From: Phenylobacterium sp.
GTDB taxonomy: Bacteria > Pseudomonadota > Alphaproteobacteria > Caulobacterales > Caulobacteraceae
DNA length: 64,000 bases
Direction: 5' to 3'
Assembly: GCF_013822795.1 (NCBI RefSeq)
Contig: NZ_PNLB01000004.1
Location: 62,001-126,000, forward strand
The notes below the pieces were generated by a model. The model made no database searches and was not told where the DNA came from. It saw only the letters and a list, made by a program, of their open reading frames with translations. Below, one piece after another: positions 9,030 to 16,657 of the stretch (position 1 is the first letter of the stretch; the number at the start of each line of letters is the position of its first letter). A program made the position numbers and the translations under genes.

Positions 9030-10571
9030 TTAGTCCAGCGGGGTCCAGCGCTTCTCCCCGCCGCCCTGGGCCTTGTCGCGCTTGGGGCCCTTGAACTGCG
9101 ACTGGTCGATCGGCTTGGTCGAGGCGCGCTCGCCCTGGACGCGGGCGCCGTGCGGGTGGCGGTCGCCGCCGCCCTGACCCTGACGCTGTCCGCCGCCGCC
9201 GGCCTTGGCCGGACGGTTGCGCTGCTTGCGCAGGCCGGGGGGCAGCTCGCTGCGGCCCTGCGGCTTGCGCCCGCCGCCACCGCCGCTGCGCTCGGCGTTC
9301 TTGCGGCCGGCTTCGGCGCGTTCGGCGGCCACTTCCGGCATCGCCTGGGTCATGACGTGCAGGCCGCGGTCGTTGCGGCGGTCGAAGGCCGGGATGGTCT
9401 GGCGGGTGACCTTCTGGATGTCCTTCAGCAGGTTGCGCTCGTCGTCGGCGCAGAACGCCACGGCCGAGCCGTCGGCGCCGGCGCGGGCGGTCCGGCCGAT
9501 GCGGTGGACGTAGGCTTCGGGCACGTTGGGCAGTTCGTACTGGATGACGTGGCTGACCGCGTCGATGTCGATGCCGCGGGCGGCGATGTCGGTGGCCACC
9601 AGGGCGCGGACTTCACCGGCCTTGAAGGCGGCGAGGGCGCGCTCGCGCTGACCCTGGCTCTTGTCGCCGTGGATGGCGGCGGCTTCGACGCCGGCCGCCT
9701 CGAGCGACTTGGCCACGCGATCGGCGCCGCGCTTGGTGCGGGTGAAGACGATGACGCGCTTGAAGTCGCGCTCGGCGAACATCTCGCAGAGCAGGGCGCG
9801 CTTGCGGGCGGTCTCGACGAAGATGACCTGCTGCTTGATGCGCTCGACCGTGGTGGCCTGCGGGGTCACCGAGACCTTGGTCGGGTTGGGGCGCAGCAGC
9901 TCGCTGGCCAGCTTCTCGATCTCGCTCGGCATGGTGGCCGAGAAGAACAGGTTCTGACGCACGCGCGGCAGGTGCTTCTGGATCTGCCGGATCGGCACGA
10001 TGAAGCCCATGTCGAGCATCTGGTCGGCCTCGTCGAGGACGAACATCTCGACGCCTTGCAGCGTGATGGTCTTCTCTTGCAGGTGGTCGAGCAGGCGGCC
10101 CGGCGTGGCGACCAGGACGTCGACGCCCGGGGCCATGGCGCGCATCTGGCCGCCGTACTTCACGCCGCCGAAGATCACGGCGACGCTGAGGTTCATGTGC
10201 TTGCCGTAGGCCTTGAAGCTTTCGGCGATCTGGGTGGCCAGCTCGCGGGTCGGCGAGAGCACCAGCACGCGGCAGCCGCGGCGCGGCGCCGGCTTCTTGT
10301 CGGCGGCCAGGCGGTGGATGATGGGGAGGGCGAAGGCGGCGGTCTTGCCGGTGCCCGTCTGGGCGATGCCGAGCAGATCCTTGCCGGCCAGCACGCCGGG
10401 GATGGCCTGGGCCTGGATCGGGGTCGGCTTTTCATAGCCCTCGTCGTTGAGGGCCTTGAGCAGCATCTTGTCGAGGCCGAGGTCGGTAAACTTGGTCAAA
10501 CGAGTGTCTTTCACGGATGCGCCGAGCGCGGCCGCTCGCATATTGTGAGGGTCGCGAAGGTCGCGGGTCAT
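9030..10571 (-). CDS. DEAD-box ATP-dependent RNA helicase (RhlE-like)
   Basis: A 513-residue helicase that would unwind RNA in ribosome assembly or mRNA decay. All motifs are present: Q-motif region YEKPTPIQAQAIP, Walker A AQTGTGKTAAF, PTRELA, DEAD in VLDEADQMLDMG, SAT in FFSATMPSE, and HRIGRTARAG. The last 120 residues are a basic Gly/Arg/Gln/Lys-rich tail typical of RNA-binding extensions in this family. The start is not certain: ATG codons at 10571 and 10541 and a TTG just before KFTDLGLDKML are all possible, and none has a strong ribosome binding site; the conserved domain begins only at the last one. A 3 prime neighbour is the convergent argJ with the repeat between them. Confidence 0.94.
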   Translation of the reverse strand: MTRDLRDPHNMRAAALGASVKDTRLTKFTDLGLDKMLLKALNDEGYEKPTPIQAQAIPGVLAGKDLLGIAQTGTGKTAAFALPIIHRLAADKKPAPRRGCRVLVLSPTRELATQIAESFKAYGKHMNLSVAVIFGGVKYGGQMRAMAPGVDVLVATPGRLLDHLQEKTITLQGVEMFVLDEADQMLDMGFIVPIRQIQKHLPRVRQNLFFSATMPSEIEKLASELLRPNPTKVSVTPQATTVERIKQQVIFVETARKRALLCEMFAERDFKRVIVFTRTKRGADRVAKSLEAAGVEAAAIHGDKSQGQRERALAAFKAGEVRALVATDIAARGIDIDAVSHVIQYELPNVPEAYVHRIGRTARAGADGSAVAFCADDERNLLKDIQKVTRQTIPAFDRRNDRGLHVMTQAMPEVAAERAEAGRKNAERSGGGGGRKPQGRSELPPGLRKQRNRPAKAGGGGQRQGQGGGDRHPHGARVQGERASTKPIDQSQFKGPKRDKAQGGGEKRWTPLD

Positions 10572-10762
10572 TTGTGGAAAGCCCCCGCGTGGCGGGGCGA
10601 TCTATGCGATCTCTTCAGGGCGCTCGACAGCTGGGTCCGAGTTGCGGAACCATCACGCGGCTGGAGCGCCGATAGCGCCACGAATGTTGCGGCGCAGCAG
10701 GGATATGACGGCTGGCGCGCCGAAAGTCAAGTTTGGCAAGGGATTGAGCTTGGCGAGATCGG

Positions 10763-11023
10763 TCAGCGGCGCTTGCCGCGTAGAGCCGAACGCAGGACTG
10801 TGTCGACGATCAGGAATGTGGGCACGAGCAAAACCAGCATCGCGGCGCCCATCAGCCATGGCCGCAGTGCGGGGCCGAGAACGTCGAAGTGTTCGAGCCA
10901 TGCCGCGGGCGTCCGTTCAACAAGCAGCAAGACGGGGAGGCCGACGAGGAGACAAGACGTGACGGAGATGAGCGCGTCCAGCAACTCGGCGCGAAGGCCT
11001 GATGGCGGCAGCTTGTGAGGCAT
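10763..11023 (-). CDS. Small inner-membrane protein, two predicted spans
   Basis: An 86-residue protein with two hydrophobic segments (about residues 15-36, VTSCLLVGLPVLLLV region, and 55-75, MGAAMLVLLVPTFLIVD region) separated by a short loop, and a basic C-terminus (RSALRGKRR) that should stay in the cytoplasm. I do not recognise a family. The ATG at 11023 was chosen because translation upstream of it is Gly-rich without hydrophobic or conserved features. It is divergent from the Nudix gene, with about 80 nt between the starts. A real gene is likely from the clean membrane pattern, but function is unknown. Confidence 0.6.
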   Translation of the reverse strand: MPHKLPPSGLRAELLDALISVTSCLLVGLPVLLLVERTPAAWLEHFDVLGPALRPWLMGAAMLVLLVPTFLIVDTVLRSALRGKRR

Positions 11024-11106
11024 GTCGCCGACTGAAGCATGCACGTCGACCGCCGACAATCCGCCGCCCCCTTGCATTCCCCCGCGCATCCCGCGAGGAA
11101 GCGGGC

Positions 11107-11517
11107 ATGTCCGACACCAAGCGCATGGTCCTCGTCGCCGCCGCGGCGCTCATCGATTCCGACGGCCGGGTGCTGATCTGCCAGCGCCCGCCGGGCAAGC
11201 AGCTGGCCGGGCTGTGGGAGTTTCCCGGCGGCAAGGTCGAGCCGGGCGAGACGCCCGAGCAGTGCCTGATCCGCGAGCTCGACGAGGAACTGGGCATCCA
11301 GGTCTCGCACGCTTGCCTGGCGCCCTTCGTGTTCGCCAGCCACACGTACGAGGATTTCCACCTCCTGATGCCGCTCTACCTGGTGCGGCGCTGGGAGGGC
11401 GTGGTCACCGCCAAGGAACACTCGGGCATCGCTTGGGTGAAGCCGATGAAGCTGGGTGACTATCCAATGCCGCCGGCCGACGCGCCGCTGGTGGCGTGGC
11501 TGCGCGACCTGGTCTGA
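11107..11517 (+). CDS. mutT: MutT-type Nudix hydrolase (8-oxo-dGTP diphosphatase)
   Basis: A 136-residue Nudix protein. The Nudix box is complete and in place: G(5)E(7)REUxEExGU appears as GKVEPGETPEQCLIRELDEELGI. The N-terminus VAAAALIDSDGRVLICQRPPGKQLAGLWEFPGG matches the MutT/CTP-pyrophosphohydrolase group that removes 8-oxo-dGTP from the nucleotide pool and so prevents A:T to C:G changes. The ATG at 11107 follows a GGAAGCGGGC leader; the frame is open further upstream but the extra residues look non-coding. The neighbouring oxidative-stress regulator oxyR fits a shared oxidative-damage theme, though the two are separated by the 6S RNA gene. Confidence 0.9.
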   Translation: MSDTKRMVLVAAAALIDSDGRVLICQRPPGKQLAGLWEFPGGKVEPGETPEQCLIRELDEELGIQVSHACLAPFVFASHTYEDFHLLMPLYLVRRWEGVVTAKEHSGIAWVKPMKLGDYPMPPADAPLVAWLRDLV

Positions 11518-11523
11518 GGCATG

Positions 11524-11560
11524 AAAAAGGCCCGCGGTGAGCTCGGATCACCGCGGGCCT
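11524..11560 (-). terminator. Intrinsic terminator of the 6S RNA gene
   Basis: A 13-bp perfect stem (AGGCCCGCGGTGA with TCACCGCGGGCCT, 7-nt loop) is followed on the minus strand by TTTTT. No minus-strand protein gene ends here, so the terminator belongs to the RNA gene just upstream. It could also stop mutT readthrough poorly, since no T-run exists on the plus strand. Confidence 0.88.
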
Positions 11561-11736
11561 CTCAGGGCCGGGTCTTACTGGTCCCCAACCGGCTCGACGC
11601 AGGCTGTGCATCGAACCCTCTTAGGTTGAACCTGAGTCCCTGCGCCGCGCCAGCCCCCGTAACGCTGTTCGGCTGGGGCGAAACGTCGCACCTGTGGCAA
11701 GGACGCTCGATAAGTGTCCAGGCGCTTGCCCGGCGC
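11561..11736 (-). ncRNA. ssrS: 6S RNA
   Basis: Minus-strand non-coding gene. The 3 prime half contains GGTTCAACCTAAGAGGGTTC followed by GATGCACAGCCTGCGTCGAG, which closely resembles the E. coli 6S segment with the same TTGAACC..GGTTCAAGG stem and ACAGCCTGCGGCGGC. The ends pair to form the closing stem: GCCGGG (5 prime, 11734-11729) with CCCGGC (3 prime, 11572-11567), then CTGG with CCAG. A strong terminator follows directly. 6S RNA mimics an open promoter and binds sigma-70 RNA polymerase in stationary phase. Length of about 175 nt fits. The 5 prime end is inferred from the stem and lies about 24 nt from the oxyR start, so its promoter must overlap the 5 prime part of oxyR. Confidence 0.85.
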
Positions 11737-11759
11737 GGTGATCAGGCTAGCTTATCTTC

Positions 11760-12635
11760 ATGCCGACCTTGCGACAGCTGCGCTACCTGACGGCCCTGGC
11801 CGACGAACGCCACTTTGGCCGGGCGGCCGCCGCCTGCCATGTCACCCAGCCGGCGCTATCGATGCAGATCCGCGAGCTGGAGGCCGAACTGGACCTGGTG
11901 CTGGTCGAGCGCGGGCGGGGCGGAACGGTGCTGACGCCGGATGGCGCCGCCCTGGCTGAGCGGGCGCGGGCGCTGATCGCCGGGGTGCGCGACATGGAGG
12001 ACTTCGCCCGCGAGCGGCGCGGGGTTGGGTCGCGGCGGCTGGCTCTGGGGATGATCCCGTCGGTCGCCCCCTATCTGTTGCCCAGGGCGCTGCCGGTGCT
12101 GCAGGCGGCGCTTCCTGGGCTGGAGCTGAAGGTGCGCGAGACCCAGACCACGACCCTGTTGACCGAGCTGGCGGCCGGCGAGCTGGACGCGGTGATCGCC
12201 GCTGCGCCGCTGGCGGCCGAGGGGATCGAAGCCGTCGCGCTGTTTGACGACCCGTTCCTGCTCGCCAGCCCGGCGAGCGCGCCGCTGGCGGCCGAGGACC
12301 CGCGCCGCCTGCCGGCCGACCGGCTGCTGCTGCTGGAGGAGGGACACTGCCTACGCGACCAGGCGTTGGGCGCGTGCGAGCTCAGCGATCTCTCCACCTT
12401 CGGCGCGACCAGCCTGACCACGCTGTTGCAGTTGGTGGCGCACGGCCAGGGGGTGACGCTGTTGCCGGAGATGGCGGCCCGGGACCTGACCGATCCGCGC
12501 ATCAGTCTGGCGCGATTTCCCGACCCGGCGCCGCGGCGGACCATCGTCATGGCCTGGCGCAGCGGCTCGGCGCGCCGACGGCGGCTGAAGGACATCGCCC
12601 TGCAACTGAAGGTCGAGGCCGCGCATGACGGCTGA
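11760..12635 (+). CDS. oxyR: Hydrogen peroxide-sensing LysR-type regulator OxyR
   Basis: A 291-residue LysR-type protein with an N-terminal winged helix-turn-helix (residues 1-60, FGRAAAACHVTQPALSMQIRELE) and a C-terminal sensor domain. The OxyR redox pair is visible in LEEGHCLRDQALGAC: Cys197 and Cys206, nine residues apart as in E. coli Cys199/Cys208. Oxidation of this pair by peroxide turns the protein into an activator of catalase and peroxiredoxin genes. No katG or ahpC is next to it here. It is head to head with the 6S RNA gene, and its end overlaps the next gene by 11 nt, which suggests co-transcription with the kinase. Confidence 0.92.
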   Translation: MPTLRQLRYLTALADERHFGRAAAACHVTQPALSMQIRELEAELDLVLVERGRGGTVLTPDGAALAERARALIAGVRDMEDFARERRGVGSRRLALGMIPSVAPYLLPRALPVLQAALPGLELKVRETQTTTLLTELAAGELDAVIAAAPLAAEGIEAVALFDDPFLLASPASAPLAAEDPRRLPADRLLLLEEGHCLRDQALGACELSDLSTFGATSLTTLLQLVAHGQGVTLLPEMAARDLTDPRISLARFPDPAPRRTIVMAWRSGSARRRRLKDIALQLKVEAAHDG

Positions 12636-13494
12636 ACCCTGGCTGGCGCAGTTCATGGCGCAAGAGCGGCTGCCTGACAGCTACGCGCAGGTCGTGCGCG
12701 AGGTCGCGGTCCCGCTGGCCGACCGCATCGCCGCCGCGGCGCGGCCGGGGGGGATCGTCGTCGGGATCTGCGGGCCGCAGGCCAGCGGCAAGTCGACGCT
12801 GACCGCGGTGCTGGCGCGGCTGCTGGAGCTGCGGGGACTGAAGGCGGCGGCGATCTCGCTGGACGACCTCTACCTGACCCGCGCTGAGCGGGCGCAGTTG
12901 GCGCGACAGGTGCATCCGCTGCTGGCCGTGCGCGGCGTGCCGGGAACCCACGACGTGGCGCTGGGCGTGGAGCTGCTGGCGGCCCTGCGCCGACCAGGCG
13001 TCCACGAGCGGCCGGTGTTCGAGAAGGCCCACGATGATCGCCGCGAACACGGCGCGCCGTTCGAGGGGCCGGCCGACGTCGTGCTGTTCGAGGGTTGGTG
13101 CGTGGGCGCGCGGCCCCAGCCGCCGGCGGCGCTGGCCGCCCCGGCCAACGCCCTGGAGGCGCAGCAGGACGCCGACGGCGCCTGGCGCGGCTTCGTGAAC
13201 AGCGCCCTGGCTGGACCCTACCAGCAACTGTTTGGGGCGCTGGATCTGCTGGTGCTGCTGCAGGCGCCGAGCTTCGAGGTGGTGCTCGGCTGGCGGATCG
13301 AGCAGGAGCGCAAGCTGCGCGAGCGGCTGGCGCGCGAAGGGGCGGACCCGAGCCGGGCGATGAGCGACGCCGAGGTCGCCGCCTTCATCGCCCACTACGA
13401 GCGGCTGACGCGCTGGATCCTGGAGGAGATGCCGGGACGGGCGGATGTGGTGGTGGCGCTGGACGCGGCGCGGCGTCCGACCTTGCGGACATGA
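12625..13494 (+). CDS. P-loop kinase of the D-glycerate 3-kinase (GLYK/Tda10) family
   Basis: A 289-residue P-loop protein with Walker A GPQASGKST near residue 52, a substrate lid region LDDLYLTRAERAQLA and the motif RGVPGTHDVALGVELL, which are characteristic of plant-type D-glycerate 3-kinases and the yeast Tda10 group. Members phosphorylate D-glycerate to 3-phosphoglycerate in photorespiratory or serine-cycle salvage. The catalytic role in this bacterium is inferred from family only. The ATG overlaps the end of oxyR by 11 nt, so translation is likely coupled. A weak hairpin at 13499-13524 follows, oriented mainly for the opposite strand. Confidence 0.8.
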   Translation: MTAEPWLAQFMAQERLPDSYAQVVREVAVPLADRIAAAARPGGIVVGICGPQASGKSTLTAVLARLLELRGLKAAAISLDDLYLTRAERAQLARQVHPLLAVRGVPGTHDVALGVELLAALRRPGVHERPVFEKAHDDRREHGAPFEGPADVVLFEGWCVGARPQPPAALAAPANALEAQQDADGAWRGFVNSALAGPYQQLFGALDLLVLLQAPSFEVVLGWRIEQERKLRERLAREGADPSRAMSDAEVAAFIAHYERLTRWILEEMPGRADVVVALDAARRPTLRT

Positions 13495-13524
13495 AAAAGG
13501 CCGCCCCGGCGAACCGGAGCGGCC
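13494..13524 (-). terminator. Intrinsic terminator of the DUF4168 gene
   Basis: An 11-bp stem with one mismatch (GGCCGCCCCGG against CCGGAGCGGCC, 4-nt loop) lies 26 nt past the minus-strand stop and is followed on that strand by TTTTT. Confidence 0.82.
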
Positions 13525-13549
13525 CATTTGAAAGGCGTGAGCCGAGGCC

Positions 13550-13927
13550 TTAGGCGGCCGGTTCGGCGTTCAGCACCGTGGTCAGGCGAGCGCGCAGGGC
13601 GGAGTCCTTCTGCACGGCGGCCGACATGTCGTTGTACTTTTGCGGGTCGAGGCCGCTGGCCTGCACGGCCGCGCCCATCTTGCTGATCATTTCCTTCTGC
13701 ACCTCGGCCTTGGTCGGGCCGTCGGCGCCGGCCAGCTTCGGGGTGTACTCGCCGTTGATCTTCTGGATCTCGGTCATCGCCGAGCCGAAGGCCTTGAGAT
13801 CGGCGTCGGAGAAGCCGCCCGCGGCAGGCGCTTCGGCGGCGGGGGCGGCCGGAGCGGTCTGAGCTTGCACGGAAGTGGCGGCGACAGCGGCGCCGATCAG
13901 GCCGGCGGCCAGGATAGCAATACGCAT
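13550..13927 (-). CDS. Exported DUF4168-type protein
   Basis: A 125-residue protein with a clear signal peptide (MRIAILAAGLIGAAVAATSVQAQ) and an Ala/Pro-rich linker, then a mostly helical domain (FSDADLKAFGSAMTEIQKI, and VQKEMISKMGAAVQASGLDP). This matches DUF4168, a family of periplasmic proteins of unknown function in proteobacteria. The ATG at 13927 was chosen because the signal peptide starts there; the frame stays open for another 170 codons upstream but that stretch shows no protein-like pattern. It is divergent from the envelope lipoprotein operon and has its own terminator. Confidence 0.8.
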   Translation of the reverse strand: MRIAILAAGLIGAAVAATSVQAQTAPAAPAAEAPAAGGFSDADLKAFGSAMTEIQKINGEYTPKLAGADGPTKAEVQKEMISKMGAAVQASGLDPQKYNDMSAAVQKDSALRARLTTVLNAEPAA

Positions 13928-14103
13928 GTAGGGGGGTTCCTGTAGTCGTTTTGGGGTCGAGCCAAGACCGACGTTAGAGCGACGACGTGGCCAAAAAGCG
14001 ACCCGGCTTGGCCGTTGGGATCGGGAAGATCTTGCGGCGCCCGCAATTGATGCAGGGAGCCCGCGGGCGCCGGAAATCACATCGACAACCGATTTTCCTC
14101 GCG

Positions 14104-14110
14104 TATAGAT
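14104..14110 (+). promoter_or_regulatory. Possible promoter of the envelope operon (-10 shown)
   Basis: TATAGAT at 14104-14110 is preceded, 16 nt upstream, by TCGACA (14082-14087), a fair match to a sigma-70 -10/-35 pair. It lies about 45 nt before the start codon of the first lipoprotein gene. Weakly supported by pattern only. Confidence 0.4.
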
Positions 14111-14153
14111 TGCGCCAGCCCTCCGATGCAGCCGAGGGCCGCTGGGGGGCGTC

Positions 14154-14837
14154 ATGAGACTGTTCGGGATTGTCGCCGCGTGCCTGTTGCTGGCCGCGTG
14201 CACCACCACCAACACCAAGCTGGCCGCCAATCCCACCAAGCCGTCGGCGGGCGCGCGGATCGTCCTGGTGGAGCCGGACATCGAACTGGCGGTGCTGACC
14301 GCATCGGGCATGCAGGAGCCGCGGGCCGACTGGACCGAACAGGGCCGGGTCAACGTCGCCGCCGAGGTCGAGCGCCAGATGGCGGCCCGGGCGCACACCT
14401 TCCGCATGATCGATCCTGACGAGGCGATGGGCGGGCGCACCGGTCAGCTGCTGCGGCTGCACGAGGCGGTCGGCCAGTCGATTATGATGTTCAACTACGG
14501 CTATGTCAGCCTGCCGACCAAGGCCGCGTCCTTCGATTGGACCCTGGGCGAGGGCGCGCAGGCGTTGGGGGCGGCCTACGACGCCGACTACGCCCTGTTC
14601 GTGTTCGGCCGCGGCAACTACGCCAGCGGCGCGCGGGTGGCGACGGCTGTGGGGTTGGCGATCCTGGGCGTCGGCGTCCCGGTCGGCGGACAACAGTGCT
14701 TCGCCTCGCTGGTGGACCTGAAGACCGGACGGGTCGTGTGGTTCAACGTCGCCAGCACCGGACCTAATGACGACATGCGCAAGCCGGATGGGGCGGCTCA
14801 GCTCGTGCAGGCGGTGCTCAAGGACGCGCCGCTCTAG
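14154..14837 (+). CDS. Hypothetical lipoprotein, first gene of an envelope operon
   Basis: A 227-residue protein with a short lipoprotein signal (MRLFGIVAACLLLAAC, lipobox LLAAC). The mature part has no motif I recognise. It holds a region ARIVLVEPDIELAVLTASGMQEPRADWTEQ and a glycine-rich hydrophobic stretch ATAVGLAILGVGVPVGG near residue 165 that could touch the membrane, followed by LVDLKTGRVVWFN, which resembles outer-membrane or peptidoglycan-associated lipoproteins that report a folded core. It is 3 nt from the M48 protease gene and that gene overlaps a third, so the three probably form one operon and one process. Function is unknown. Confidence 0.8.
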   Translation: MRLFGIVAACLLLAACTTTNTKLAANPTKPSAGARIVLVEPDIELAVLTASGMQEPRADWTEQGRVNVAAEVERQMAARAHTFRMIDPDEAMGGRTGQLLRLHEAVGQSIMMFNYGYVSLPTKAASFDWTLGEGAQALGAAYDADYALFVFGRGNYASGARVATAVGLAILGVGVPVGGQQCFASLVDLKTGRVVWFNVASTGPNDDMRKPDGAAQLVQAVLKDAPL

Positions 14838-14840
14838 GTC

Positions 14841-16067
14841 ATGGCGATGCGCACGTCAGCCCTCGCCCTGGCGGCGGTCCTGGCCGCCATGCCCGCCGCA
14901 GCGCAGGAACGCGCCGCGGGACTGCGTCCGAACGCGACCTCGGCGGAGGCGGGTTTCTGGGCAGTGATGGACAAGGCGGAGGCCGAGGCCAAGACCCGGG
15001 CCGATCTCAACACCGACCCGGCGCTGAACGCCTATGTCCGCGGGGTCATGTGCAAGGCGGCGGCGGCGCACTGCCCCGATCTGCGGGTCTATGTGATGGA
15101 CCGGCCGTTCATGAACGCCAGCATGGCGCCGAACGGCTACTCCGAGGTGTGGTCGGGCCTGCTGTTGCGTGCGAACGACGAGGCCGAGCTCGCCTACGTG
15201 CTGGGCCATGAGGTGAGTCATTTCACCGAGAGCCACACGATTGAAGCGCATCGGGCCCAGAAGACGCGAGCCAACGTGGTTCTGGCCGCGACGGTCGTGG
15301 TCGCGGTCGCCGGCGCTGCGTCGGCGGCCAGCGCCGGCACCGCGAGCGAGGCGCAGTCGATCATGGACGCCACCGGCAACACGATCGACCTGATCTATTA
15401 TGCGCAGATGGCGTCCTTCTTCCGCTTCAGCCGCGAGCAGGAGGGCGAGGCCGACCTGCTTGGCCAGCGCAAGCTGGCGGAGGCCGGCTACGATCCAGCG
15501 GCGGCGGCCGAGAGCTGGCGCGGGCTGACGGCCGAAACCAAGGGCTCGGACTTCAAGCGGGTGCGGGAGTCTGAGACGCGGATCAGCGTGTTCTCCAGCC
15601 ACCCGCTGGGCGCGCAGCGAATTGCGGCCCTGGAGACGCAGGCCGGGACCCTGACGGCCGGCGGCGATCGCGGCCGCGACCGTCACCGCGCGGCGATCCG
15701 GCCGCACCTGGGCGCCTGGCTGCGCGACGACCTGCGCAAGCGCGACTTTGGACAGACCCTGGTGGTCATCGATCGGCTGGCGGCCGACGGCGAGGACCTG
15801 GGCGTGCTCAACTACTATCGCGGCGAAGCCTATCGGATGCGGCGTGGCGACGGCGACCTGGCCAAGGCGCGGGACGCCTATCTCGCCGCGGCCGCCCAAC
15901 CGGACGCGCCGGTCGCCGTCTGGCGCGAACTCGGCGACATCCGCCGGCGCGACGGGGACCTGGCCGGGGCCCGGACCGCTTACGACAACTATCTGGCCAA
16001 GGCGCCGCAGGCCGAGGACGCCTGGCTGGTGCAGGACAGCCTCTCCAGCCTCGATCAGGGGAAATGA
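14841..16067 (+). CDS. Exported M48 family zinc metalloprotease with C-terminal repeats
   Basis: A 408-residue protein with a signal peptide (RTSALALAAVLAAMPAAAQ). The zinc site HEVSH (residues 123-127, in YVLGHEVSHFTESH) and the downstream EGEADLLGQRKL glutamate ligand place it in the M48 peptidases. The final 130 residues have TPR-like helical repeats (LAKARDAYLAAAAQPDAPVAVWRELGD). E. coli BepA, an M48 protease with TPRs that degrades misassembled LptD in the periplasm, has the same order of parts, so an envelope quality-control role is inferred. Two start codons exist (14841 and 14847); the second would place MRTSALALAA at the very start. Flanked by two lipoproteins in an operon. Confidence 0.87.
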   Translation: MAMRTSALALAAVLAAMPAAAQERAAGLRPNATSAEAGFWAVMDKAEAEAKTRADLNTDPALNAYVRGVMCKAAAAHCPDLRVYVMDRPFMNASMAPNGYSEVWSGLLLRANDEAELAYVLGHEVSHFTESHTIEAHRAQKTRANVVLAATVVVAVAGAASAASAGTASEAQSIMDATGNTIDLIYYAQMASFFRFSREQEGEADLLGQRKLAEAGYDPAAAAESWRGLTAETKGSDFKRVRESETRISVFSSHPLGAQRIAALETQAGTLTAGGDRGRDRHRAAIRPHLGAWLRDDLRKRDFGQTLVVIDRLAADGEDLGVLNYYRGEAYRMRRGDGDLAKARDAYLAAAAQPDAPVAVWRELGDIRRRDGDLAGARTAYDNYLAKAPQAEDAWLVQDSLSSLDQGK

Positions 16068-16657
16068 CCATGCGCACGATCTTCCGGGCCCTTGGGCCGC
16101 TTGCGGCCTGCCTTGCGCTGGCGGCCTGCGCCACGGTGACGTCGGCCCCGGCCGGCGCGATGAAGGTCGGCGACGCCTACGAGGTCGCGCTCGGCCGCGA
16201 ATGGTCGGACATCAGCAACATCATGAACGGCCGGACCAAGAAGGTCCGCCTGCTGTCGATCGACGGGCCGCTGCTCAACCGGCTCTATCTCAGCGACGGG
16301 CTGGAGCCCGGCGAGTACCTGATCAAGCCGGCGGCGAAGGAGACCCCGACGCCGGTGATCCGCAAGGATATGAGCGCCAGCGAGCGGCTGGAGTTCGTCG
16401 CCGACAGCGTCGTGGCGCTGGAGTACCAGCGCGTCCAGCTGGTCCGGCCGCGCCCGGCCAAGCTTGGCCAGGGCAATGGGGTGCGGTTCGACCTGACGGC
16501 GCAGACCAAGTCCGGCCTGGACGTGAAAGGAACCGGCGTGATCAGCGAGCAGGGCGGCAAGACCTATGTCCTGCTCTACCTGGCGCCGGCCGAGCACTAT
16601 TTCGACGCCAACCTGGCCGAGGTCGAGGCGATCCTGGGTTCGGCCAGGCTGGGTTAG
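16064..16657 (+). CDS. Hypothetical lipoprotein, third gene of an envelope operon
   Basis: A 197-residue protein with a lipoprotein signal (RTIFRALGPLAACLALAAC, lipobox LALAAC). The rest is about 170 residues with no recognised motif, though it has beta-rich patterning (GVRFDLTAQTKSGLDVKGTGV, KTYVLLYLAPAEHYFDAN). The start overlaps the M48 stop in an ATGA, so translation is coupled; a second ATG six bases later is possible. Together with the first lipoprotein and the M48 protease it looks like a dedicated envelope unit. It ends convergent with the methyltransferase gene, overlapping its stop by 4 nt. Confidence 0.8.
   Translation: MTMRTIFRALGPLAACLALAACATVTSAPAGAMKVGDAYEVALGREWSDISNIMNGRTKKVRLLSIDGPLLNRLYLSDGLEPGEYLIKPAAKETPTPVIRKDMSASERLEFVADSVVALEYQRVQLVRPRPAKLGQGNGVRFDLTAQTKSGLDVKGTGVISEQGGKTYVLLYLAPAEHYFDANLAEVEAILGSARLG

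Noticed and set aside
11561-11736. SRP (4.5S) or tmRNA instead of 6S RNA
   Set aside because: The GGTTCAACC..GGTTC hairpin, ACAGCCTGCG motif and paired ends fit 6S; the SRP tetraloop and tmRNA tag features are absent.
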